Below are positions 35,054 through 47,000 of a DNA stretch of 64,000 nt, in pieces (position 1 is the stretch's first letter; each line of letters opens with the position of its first letter). Position numbers and translations under genes: made by a program. The notes beneath the pieces were generated by a model that ran no database searches, was not told where the DNA came from, and saw only the letters and a list, made by a program, of their open reading frames with translations. The DNA lies in NCBI RefSeq assembly GCF_016920785.2, contig NW_024609835.1, forward strand, positions 23,935,838 to 23,999,837. Direction: 5' to 3'. The DNA is from Ixodes scapularis. Taxonomy: Eukaryota > Arthropoda > Arachnida > Ixodida > Ixodidae.

Positions 35054-38000
35054 GGGGAGGGGGGGGCCGCCGCCTATGACAAAATGCTGTATGAGGGGAG
35101 GGGGAGAGGAGGTCCCAGCATAATGAAAGATATCGGGGGGGGGGGGAGGGGCGGGCCACGCCCCCCCCCCCCTTCCCCCCTGGCTACGTGCCTGTGCTTA
35201 CCTAGCCAAAAACCTGCTGTCGCTAAATGACGCGGCACATGGGCAACGGCTGCAGTGAGTGGCAAGGTGTCGCGGCGAACTTGAATTGGTTCGCGTGGCC
35301 GCGGCATGGGGCCGAGCGCACGATCATTGAAATACTTGCCTGTCCGGCCGATATAAGAGCTGCATGACAAAGGTACAGAGCGCGACAGTGTTAGCGCGAA
35401 CAAGCGATCGTCGTTTTTTTTCAGTTTTTCTTTTTGAAACCAAGGGATGTAATCCAAGTTATTATTGCTCCTGAAAGAGCTCATTTAGTTCTATAATGTA
35501 AGCGATAACATTTCGTGATCGCTAATACTATTTCGAAGTAAATGCGAAAATGCGCCGATGTCGTGTTCGCGCTAGCAGTGTCGCGATGTGTACGTATTTC
35601 AAACTCCATTCCCGTGGTGCCCTTCGTGTATTTGATGCGAAGCCTGGTTTGGAAAGAATCTGTAGAATCAGTGGAACTATACCTGTGTTTTTGGGCGCTT
35701 ACCTAGGTGATCATGAAATAACCTGCCCGAATTGCCACTTTTTTAGCAATTCACCCGCGATATTCGAAAGAACGATGGATACCTTATTGCGCGGCCTCGG
35801 GTGGGGAACATGTTTATGTTATTTAGACGACGTGGTACTGTACTCTGCCTCCATTGATGAGCATTTATCTCGACTTCGCGCAGTTTTTTTTGTGTTTCCG
35901 AAGTGTTTTCCTGCAATTAAATTCCAAGAAATGCAGAAATTAACCTCTCTCTGCTGCAAGAAAAATAGACAGATTGTATTTTTTCACGACGCTTATTATG
36001 CAACATTTAATTTTAAATGTATTCATTTCTGCCTTACTAACACAACAGCATAGAGGTTTAATTATTCCCTAAATTAGAATCATTGCAATGCTACACTATT
36101 ACTTTTCTTTTTCCCTTTAGTATATTGTATCATTGACTGGAACAATTTGCCTGATCATATTGTAAACAATCATAGTTTTACCTTACTTAAAGACCAATGT
36201 AAACCATTGTAAGGCTGCCTGACCCGAACTTGTATTTCACTTCATCATTGTAACGCGAGATTACTAAAATAGTTTTCTTTTTGTGTTCAGTTATCACCTC
36301 TAACACTTTTGTTATTATCACTTTACTGGCCATATCTTAATGGACTAAAACCCGGTATCACTTTTTGCGTTGCTTTTGTTCTCTTTTCTGCGGTGTGATA
36401 CGATGTGTTTCTTGTGTATGTGTGTGCGTGCGTTTTTGTTTTTATTCTTCCTTGTGTAATGAATTCTCTATAAGGATTCCCTTTAAGTCAGTAAGATAAA
36501 ATAATATGAAAATACGTTTGGGGGGAGCGAGTGGAAACATCAACAATATCGTTATTTTAACATTGTGCACACCCATCTGTAATATTTATTTTTTGCTTTT
36601 TTTTATTTTAGAGGCAAGAGGATTTCTTGCAACTAATGATGGATGCCCAAGACGGTAGCATAACAACCACGGTTGAAACTGCACAATCGACCGAAGAGAA
36701 ACTCTTCAACCTTGACTCGGAGATCAAGATGGACACCTCTTTTCTTGGAGGCATTAAAGGTCTGTTTTGTCTACGTTGTTTTGCAAGACAGCTGGATATA
36801 AATCGCAGCCATGCTGAGTTTCCTTCCTTTCCCCGGTGCTTTCTCATGTACCACGCCTAACTTGGTACAAGCTGGGCAATCCTAGGTTCTTAATTTGGGA
36901 CTAATACTGGTTTGCTTCAAGGCATTAGTGCCAAAGTACTCATATTTGGCGTTAATGCATGAATCCGGCAGCAGTAATGCATGAATCCGGCACTTTGGCG
37001 ATTTATGCCCAAACGTGCCAGATAACAGCCAAGCCATCAACAGTGAAGCCTAACTTTGGCACTTGTTTGGCGAAATTGGTGAAAGACACCCAAGCCGTCG
37101 CGAAAGAAGGTGAAGTTTATCTCTACCTTGGCTCCTTCAGGTATTTTAAGGACCTTTATTCCCAAAGAAAACCCAAATTTTGGCCAAAAGGACTCGCCTG
37201 AGTTATCACATGTCTGGTTTCACCCTTTCGAGTGCCCCCTTCTACCTGATGCTTCTTCGATTTTTTTCCTCTATTTTTCAGTGTCCGTACTTCCTGGTTC
37301 GTTCTTCCTCTAATCTTTTGCCATCGTTTTGTAATTGTTTTTGCTTCCACTATACCATTTTCGTTCCTTATGTCGCCTTTTAGAGCCCCTACTCTCTACA
37401 GTTCAACTGTATCTCTTTCCCTGGTGCCTATTTCTTTCATTTCTTTCTTCTACCCAATCGACATGTCACTGCACTGCGTGTTTCATAATTACTGCTCTAA
37501 GGATACATGACACGGAACATGCGTGGTTTTGCTGCACCCAAGTTCTGATAGGTTGATGCACCATCTCTTTTCACAGCATTCGAATCTGTTCAGCTAGAAT
37601 AGTTACACCAGTGGTCGGCAACCTTTTGCTGCAGTGGGCAAAATCATCACAAAGCGAAGATTTAGCGGGTCGGACGGAGAGACGGAGATTGGAGGAAGTT
37701 GGGGGGGGGGGGGGGGGGGGGGGGGGTCAAGTTGAAAAATTGGAAGATAAAATACTTTAATACTAAAAGTGATATGCCAAGATGTCATATTGATCCAGGT
37801 AGACGTAACAGAAGATTGCTGGAGTCACCCCTCAGTAAGGTGTTGCGTGTTCATTATTGCTTTCCAAGATGCAAACATTCATATTGAGACACGTACCCCA
37901 GAGTCGTAAAATACTTTGGAGGTGTTCATCTGTCAGTCGCAAGAACCACTTTTAACTCCTCGGTGTTCATCTTGTAAAAGTATTTTCGCTGATATAGACC

Positions 38001-41000
38001 GTTTTACTGAAAGAGGGCTAGAGAGAAAAGTAAAAAGGGCTGCCGGCGCTTTCCTCCTTTCCTGAGTGGTTAGGATAGGAACGAGCGAAATACCTGTATG
38101 GACGCCGGTGTTCCTTCAAGGGCGGTTATTTTCTTCGCGGTTTGCTCTATTTTACTTACTTCCGAGTGTAGTTAAAGCTCAAGGAATCAGTGACGACAAT
38201 TCTCTGATCATCGGGACATCATTATTTGTTGATAGGCTGCAGGAATAGCAGCCGAAAGCGCAGAATATTATCGGATGCCATCTGTATCGCGCACAAGATC
38301 CGACAAGGCAACCGCGGCTGCAATGTCTTCAAACTTCATTGCTTTCCAAATGACTAAAACCTCCGGCGGCAGTAATTGCGTCCGTATACAAAAAATAATT
38401 TTCCCCGACACCATCCTCTGGAGTGCGCTCGGAACATTTCGCAAAAAGAGCGCTCACCGAACTTACCTCTCTACCCTCGATGAACATGGGCTACGCTCGC
38501 AAGGTGGGCGCAAGTTTTCTCGTGACAGCCGCTGTTTCAGCTTTTAACTTTTCAAACTTTATTTATCTTAATGCTTATATATTACAGTGGTAACAATGAC
38601 TCGAGTTTATTATCTACAACGCTTAGTTGAAGACTCATTTCCGCCGCCGGGTGTGGCCGAAAATTCTCCAAAAGTTAGGTCTACTGGTCTTTCTTAATCG
38701 CGGTCTCCTGCGCCATAGCATAGAGCTGTGAACTTACGTACAATGTCACAACGCGACTGTGTTCTTATTTTGCAAATTAGTAAATAATGTAGCTGAAAAA
38801 CAAAACACACTTCAATTTGTATTTGCTGAAGCATGCTCATGCATCGGTTTCGAATCGTTGAATCATTGATCGACTCTCTATATCAATGGGCCCATCTCGA
38901 CTTCGCTGTTTTCAGTTCTAGACAAAAGACACGCTTGTCGACACGGAATCCTCAATTGAAACCTTTATAAACATCTGCAAGTCGGAGGGAGCTGCCTTCA
39001 ATCGTTCCCTGCAATTCTCTTAATTCGCGCTTCCTTGTTCACATGAAATACAAGAAAGAATAAAACATGAGGGACGGACAAAACACATTTGTCTGTCCTT
39101 CATGTTTTATCATTTCTTGTATTTAACTTGTATTTAACACTCTCAATCGAAGTATATTGTTCACATTATATTGCAGTGTTGTAAACAAGACGACAAAAAA
39201 AAAACTGAAAGAAAATTTAATCGCTGTTAACTGAAATAGTATTTTGAGTATTCCCGTCCGATTTCTAACGGTTGCGCGTTCAGTGCCGCGTTCAGTGCCG
39301 CTCTTTTCGGCATCGCCGCACTAGCGGATGCCACAACGCAGGCCAAGAAATGTTCCCAATGAGTTGAAAAACAGCATTCGCGCCACACAAGAATACAATA
39401 CGCGCCTTAAGTCGGATACCCAGCACTTTGGAGCGCTCAACCAGCACACCCAAAGTTTCTAACCACTCGGCATGGCTGCGGAATCTGACGCTCGCTAGAT
39501 GGCGCCACAGTATTCAAAATGGCGATGACCACGATAACACGGCTGTCCAAAACACTTGGATCAAGGCCTCTGCAAAAATTTCGTAGATTTAAAATATGTT
39601 GTTCATGGAGGCCAGCGGAAAACTTAACAGGGTCGTTCGCTACAGATGCATTCCCCAGTTCATTGCCTATTCAGGTATCAGATAATCAAGGACTTCTATC
39701 TGGAAAATCTCTCGAACTTGTTCAGAGTTAATTCGATTGGTTATACCGGGTTTCCAACCGAAAATACATACCTCTTGTACGTGTGTTGAAGGGGGGGGGG
39801 GGGGGGGGGGGCTTTTTTAATGGTGTGCCGGGGACCGTATAATATTGCTCCGCAGGAAGCCGGACGCCGACCCCTGATGTACACGATCAAGATTAGTCAA
39901 GCAAACTAGCGTCATTATTGCTTAACACTATGAAATTAATAAATGTGACGTTGTTGACATTTCTTAATTTTCAATGTTCTTTAACTTTTATAGCCTTAAC
40001 CGAAGACGAGGCCATGGCCCAGTGCGTTCTCTTTTTTCTTGCGGGCCAAGACACGACGTCATCCGTTATTTCATACACTGTCTACCTTCTTGCGCTGCAT
40101 CCCGAAATCCAAGCGAAACTGAGAGAAGAAGCGGATGAGTGCTTCAGACAACACGTAAGCCGTTGGATGCATACTCGTAACACACCGCCATGCATGTAAA
40201 ACTACTAGATTTTAAAAAAAGAAAATTGAAAAGGCTGGATTTGTTTATAACAACTCCAGACGTACAGTCGGGCGAAAGGTTAAGTACTCCACCATTGCAG
40301 TGTCTTGTCCGAATTCTCGGTTATTTTTAAGCTATGCTGACGTACGATTGTTAAGCCCTAGCTTTGTTTAATTCAGTCTTGTACACGTTACTCAAAAAAG
40401 TAATCGATTACAATTACTAGTACTCTTGGCGAAAAGGTATTCGATTAGATTACTTCATTACTCGACAGCAAAAGCAATTGGACATTACTTTAAGAAGTAA
40501 CCGTTACTTTTCCGATTACTTCATTGTGGGAAGACTTACATCTTTAGCGCTCAAAACAACGAACCACTTCCAACCTATATTTTACATTTTCACAAGTATT
40601 GAAGAAGAAAAAACGGGTTCGCACTTCGTGGTCGTTGCACCTTCACAGTGCGGACACAAGCATAGAAGTCGTTTGAAAAAAGTTTAATGATTTGGGCGTT
40701 CGCCAGTTGGGGGGAGGGAGGCGGGGGGGGGGGGGGGGGGGGCGGAGGGGGTTTTAGAGAGTTGTCGCTCAAAGTTTGCGTCACCCATTTTCTCACGTTT
40801 TCTTGTAAATATGTCTGCTGCTACGCTGAAAACCCTTTGAACTGAGGCACTGGACGGGAGTGCCATATTGTGCCTCATGAATGTTTTGTGCTCTGCATTG
40901 AGCTTTTTCAGCGAAGCAATGGAAGTACTATTTACCTCGAAGATAGAGCAAAGCTCCGTCGTCGCAGCCGTTGCCTGATATTCGAGAGTTGTATACTCCG

Positions 41001-44000
41001 CGACAACTTTTCTTGGCAATGCAGTTGAAGGTAGAGGCCCGCGTCCCCTCTCCCATTTTGAGTGTGCGCGGGCTCTCCTCCTCTCCCCGGAAATGGGGGA
41101 GGAGGAGAGCCTGCGTACATTTAAAATGGGAGAGGTGACGCGGGCCTCTGCCTTCCACTGCATTGCCAAGAAAAGTTGTCGCGGATTGTAGTAGATCCTT
41201 GCGAAACCTCCGATGCCCCCGATAACGATATGATGCATGCGCAAGGGCGGCGGTGGAGTATCGGGTATTGTTATCGGAGTCATCGGACCGATCTACTAAA
41301 ATTTTCCATTGTCAAAATCGCAAAGCTGTAGAAGTCGTCATACATCTAGCCAAACCTAGAATAATAATTTATTTATGTACATTTGACAATACCGGCATAT
41401 AGGGTGATAATTAAATAATAAATGAAATTTGGATCGATATTCTTCTTCCTTTGGTTCTGAACAGTTCGTCCCTCGGTTGAGAAATTGGTGAATAAGAAAT
41501 AGTTTACAATATATAAATATAAGTAATAAAAAAAAAGACACCATTTTCGAAGTGCTCGCAAAAATCTGACTCACAAAAAGGGTGACTGAGATGCAGATAA
41601 CCTGGCTGGAATTCACAAATAAAGTGTGACAGCCCTAAAAGTTGCATTACAAAAAAAAAAAAAAAAAGCAAGTAGCTTTTAAAATAGGGTCAAATAAGGT
41701 AAAAGAAACCGAAAAAGGCATCCTGTTTTCTAAGAAAAGAAGATAAGTGTGCAGGAACGAGCGAGGATGTTTGTGGCAATAACACCTTCACATATTATCA
41801 CATCTCTTTTAGTGGATTTTAGGGTAGACCAGAAGGCTCTGGGGCAGACGGAGCGTTGTCTCGTGTTGTGACATTATGAAAATGGTTGTAGTCACTATAA
41901 CCTAGAAGGGCATGGTTAATTCTTGTCTGTGCACTAACCATCTCGATCTTTTCGAAGAGGCATACAATCACCTGGTATCCTCCTCTCCCCGTCTTCGATC
42001 GCAAATAAAAACAAAGGCACTAAAAAAATCGGGTATAGCTTGCTCCCCCCCCCCCCCCTTTTTTTTTTCTTTTTTGTAGAAATGCATTTGGACCTTCTGA
42101 CATTGTTGTTAGGGTCTAAAAAAAACTTCAGAGGCTTGGTTTTGCAAAACAAAAAAGGCTTTGGGAACTGAAGAGTGGCAAGCCTCCCTTTGCGCCGGTC
42201 AATTCGCTTGACAGTGTCATTTCGCTCGAGTTTACGAAAATAAAAACAACCTTTTATTTAGAAAAGGGGGGAGTGTTGGGTCCTAAAAGAATGTAGCGGA
42301 TTACATCAAATTCGTTACATAAAAATTTTAATATATTACTTTAAAATTTGTCTAGAAAATATGTAATTATTCCGTTACTAAATTACAGATAAATGTGAGG
42401 GATAACAAGTAATTTCGTCACTTGTAACGGATTACGTACAAGTCTGATTCTGCTCCCTCTGACTTCGCCCTGAATGGCCTTTGTTACGCTTCCCTGGGGC
42501 TTTCCTGGGGAATTCCCACTCCCAGTACCAGCTCGGAAAAAAAAAAAAAACGAACTTTCCACAGAAAATGTACATACAAAGGGGTTGACCTCGTTTCCTA
42601 CAGCGGCACAAAAATCTTTCTTTTTTTTCGTTCGAAAAAAGAAGAAAATTTTATTTTTGTCATTTCAGAAAAAAGGTGTGCGCGGGGGGGGGGGGGGGGG
42701 GGGGGGATCGAAAAAATAGAAAATAGAAAAATAGTAATCGTTAGAAGTAATTTTTATTACTTCAAACAGTGATCTGATTACTCTTGTGATTACTGCCTAA
42801 TACAAGTAATCAACTGATTACAAAATTACTCCAAAAAGTAATCGATTACAAGTAATTTGATTACTTGTAATGCGTAAGGTACAAGTCTGGTTCAATTACA
42901 CATTCATATGCATCTAGTACAAAACCTTGAAACTGATTTTTTCTATACAACATGCTCGCCTTGTTCATTGAACACCATGGTCATCTATATGACGATGATA
43001 GCTATATAACACGTACATTGGCAGTGTTTTTTAGGCAAAAGCAGGCATCGTGATTGCCGAGGGGAGATGTCCTGGTTCCTAGTGGCCAACCTCTAAAAGT
43101 TTTTCCATTTGGAATATACGGGGAGAGAATATAATGTTTGCTCCATTAGAAATAGTGTGCTCTTAGACCTGACAATGCACAGTAATCCTATTTCTTTAAA
43201 AGTTGCATAGGTTAGACGCGGTTCGTTCCGTTAATTTTGTACTTAAAAGATCAACATACGTTCCGACACCGGTCTCAGACACACTATGAGTATAGTCAAT
43301 TTGAAACATAACCACCAAAAACGTAACTTTTGACTCTAAATCAGTTTCAAAACTAGAACGCATAAAACGCTAAATTACAAAAATGATGTATGTACCTTAG
43401 GGACTGTTCACATCTAATTCTGGGTTGCGTCTCTTTAATTTAAATAACGCGTATGGCGTCACTATTCAAGAAATTCACTAATTTGCCTCTAGGCAATTTT
43501 ATTTATTTATTTATCTAGGCTATTTATCCACATACACTGTTCATCCTGTTCAGGGCAGTTACTAGGGTGGAAAGAAAAAAACAGCACATATCAATCACAC
43601 TCTTATACATAAAATTAGCACAACCCACGTGAGTGCACCGTGTAACATTCGACCTTGTACACTTTTTTTAGGGTGTGTGAAAAAAAATAATAGCAAGACA
43701 CTCAAAGCTTCGGTATAATGCAAGTTCGCCTCTCCAGCTTATCCTCTGAAGCGGCAAAATTTTCTCTGCTCACAACATCGCCCGGTAGCTCGTTCCAGTC
43801 CTGTACATTTCAATTACAATTTGTTATACGGTTTCTTCTAGCTAGTAGTTACGATTTTGACCTGTGGGGACCCAATTCGCGAGCTTGCGTAACAGACCAT
43901 CCATAACGCGAAACTTTAGAAGCTATCACTTGGCTCCAAAAACCGTAGCAAGGCTGAGGCCGTCAGCTTTCATTCAAGCGCCGTCTGCTCTCATTCTAGC

Positions 44001-47000
44001 CGTCTGATCATTCTAGCGCATAGAAAACAGATGCATTTGCCGTCTGCTTTCACTCTAGCGCATAAAAAACAGAAGCACCGCACCACTTTTTCTTATTGTG
44101 TGTGTGTCTATGGGGGGTGGGGGGAGACGTTACCATAGTTCCATTTCCTGCTTCCAAGACACCGGCTCCTGGCAATCAATACCGAAGCAAAGAATCTGAA
44201 CCCGGTTATTTCCTTCGTGTTTGTGTTTTCTATTCTAGTTTTGGGTTTTAGTGATGCGCCACATCTGTTGTTTAGAGTCGAAAATAATAGCTTTGGAGTA
44301 TTTGGAGTATTTCATCCTTTAAAGGAAACAGCGAACGAAAACAGGCGGAAGGCAATTTTATTTTCGACTGGAGAGGTTATGTTCTCGTTCCCTTCTTGCG
44401 ATTATCAGGTGACACTTAGCGTTTATGGTAACCGAGGTTTCATTCTTTTTGTATAATGAAGTTGTTCGTTTCTTAAAATAAACAATACAATTATACATTT
44501 TCGCTACAACATGAAACACCACGATATTAGCTAAGTTCAGAAAGATTTAAAGTGCGTGCTTCGTTTCCTTCTGCGCCTGCTCATTTTTCTTTATTTCTTA
44601 TCAGCATTTTCGGTGTGCCAGTTTAGCACGCATAGCTAGAGCAGGAATTTTCGAGCTCTACCACGCTTTCCACGAGCTCCTTAAGTAGTTCAAAAATTTA
44701 CCAATTTAATGATTTGTGATGACGCTCAGCAAGTTTTTATTTATATATTGTTTGCTTTTGCTAATTTAAATTTAATCATGCAACACTAATTAAACACTAT
44801 ATTATTCGAAACTCTATGTATACCTCACTAAACTGGACCCTCAGCATTGACTACTACGGTACCAATCGCCTTTCTGCACATCTTACTACGCTGGGAACGT
44901 TGGCCAATGTTCGGTGAAACATGATATAGGAAACTTGAATCATTTTACTGAAAAAATTACTGCATCCTGATAAAATTAATACCTGTTCTACAATTTATAA
45001 AAGAACAAGTGCATTCTGAGGGTAGATTTTTCTTCTAAAAAATTATAATTTTACAGCGGAGCTGTTCAGGGCTAGTTTCCCCAGGATCGTGTCCCCCGCA
45101 AAGAAATGAAGACACCGAACTCTGGACACCTGCCGCCATCTATAAGCGACGCCGGCAAGCCACATATCTGGTTGCCGCCGTCGCTCATAGATGGCAGCAG
45201 CCTTTTCATTCTGCCTTGCCGACTTGTGGCCGGCCATTACTTTCCAGTGTACAGCTCCGCTGGTCTTCTTCCTTCACCAGAGCGGAAAGGCTGAAAGTTT
45301 TTTTTGTTTTGTTTTTTTAAGTAAAGGTTTGAATAGTGCCGCAACATTGGCAGGTTATTCATTGGAAATGCCACCATGACACATAAGATTCGGTTGATTA
45401 TGCAGGCTGATGGCGTTAGCAGTATAATCACATAGGTTGTGCAGTATATCAAGAAAACATCTCGAAGGAAACGAGCCAATATGACTATAAAGTTACTAGG
45501 ATGAAAATACCAAAATAAATATAATTACACTAAGTATATATTGTGGTATAAAATGCGTATTAAAATGAACAAGAACTGAAGAGGCATATTGTTAATTAAA
45601 ATGCCTAATTGAAATAAAACAACCTACCGGGTGTTTCTGCCAAGACTTTCCAAATTTTTCTAGACTATGGCCGTCGGGAGGAAAGGAAACTTTTTACAGG
45701 AACCAACTGCTGCCCACGGCAAACGTCGAGGAGTGAAAAAAACAACTACTAATTAGAAAAACATTTACGTAGAAGTTACTAATTAACTTCTTAATTCGCG
45801 AAAATGAACACATGGCTCCAAGTAGAAACTTGCTGAGCGTCATTGAACACCCATATTCCATTAATCCGTCAATTGTTCGACGACTTGAGGCACGTTAGGA
45901 GCGTAGAAGCGCGCTAAAGTTACCACCCGTGCAGCAGAATCAAAGGCGGGGGCGCAAAAGTGCGGATGATATTCTTAGAATCCCCATCTTCACAACGCCG
46001 GCCTTACATCTGCACAAGTGGGAACTTAAGCACACACCCGCACTTCCCAGGTGATTTACGTCGTCATAAAATTTACTGATTGAGAGTTTTGCAATGACGA
46101 TAAGCATATTTTTAATTGAAACATGTTTATTTTCGCTAGTTAAAAAGTGTACTAGTACAATATAGGTAATTATTTTGCTAATTGCTATCTTTTTTTAAAT
46201 CTATGACGTCCGCGGCGGCTGGTGATTCGTTCCCGAAAATAGTTTCTTGTTTTCTCGAACATGTTATTTTTAAGTATGCCTGAAAGATTTTGCAGAAACA
46301 CCAGGAATATAACAGGATGCATCATTTTTCAAGAACTCTGGCTAATCTTTGCATTTGAACTCGTAGATGCGTGTAGAATGCTTTCATGCTTCTCTTCTTG
46401 TTACATGAAGGGACCGGATCCAAGCCTGGATGTTGTATCAAAGCTTAAATACCTCCACGGCGTCGTGTCAGAATCACTGAGAATGTATCCCCCCGCAGTT
46501 CGGTAAGGCACTGGTTCACTGTTCATCATATCGCGTGCCTAAAGTTTTATCAAAATATGCTATATTTGTCATTGGTGTCATATATATATTGATATTTTAA
46601 TAGGATAGAGCGAGCTGCTCTCAGTGACTACGTTCTGGGTGACACCGGAATCAAAGTTCCGAAAGGCTGCGTGGTTGCCGTACCAATCTATTCAATGCAT
46701 CACGACCCGGAATACTTTCCTGATCCCGCAACTTTCGACCCAAACAGGTTCGTGTAACAGTTTTCTTTTTATATATATATATATATATTCATTTTAGGTG
46801 CGAATGTCGCGAGCTGTTTTCCAACCTCGAGGTTCGACTGGCTCGTCGAACCTTCGGACATTCAGCTAATTTCGACAAAGTTCGACTCATGGACAGTCTT
46901 GCCCAACTTATGCAGCGAAATTTTTAAATTTGTGAAATATATAATTGATACAGTTGTTTATTTTATATTAGATGAAGTGATTACCAATCTCCACACAATA

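Larger units (their letters stand above)
33830..35747 (-). mobile_element. Penelope-like element (PLE) inserted in the gypsy RT, minus strand
   Basis: It occupies exactly the gap in the gypsy RT. A minus-strand GIY-YIG endonuclease piece lies at about 35207-35484. At the low-coordinate end, which is the 3' end on this strand, sequence with an AATAAACG signal and an A-rich run (33888-33910 on the complementary strand) is seen. No RT domain remains. Two hAT MITEs are inserted within it. Confidence 0.65.
40374..42889 (-). mobile_element. hAT element remnant with transposase C-terminus (2.5 kb)
   Basis: Termini are CAGTCTTGTAC on the left and GTACAAGTCTG on the right. The flanks are GTTTAATT (40366-40373) and GTTCAATT (42890-42897), an 8-bp duplication with one mismatch. 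Subterminal AGTAATCGATTACAA motifs occur at both ends. A second right-type end stops at 42446, so the structure is nested or internally duplicated. A minus-strand transposase fragment lies near the left end. It shares termini with the MITE at 50742-51453. Confidence 0.85.
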
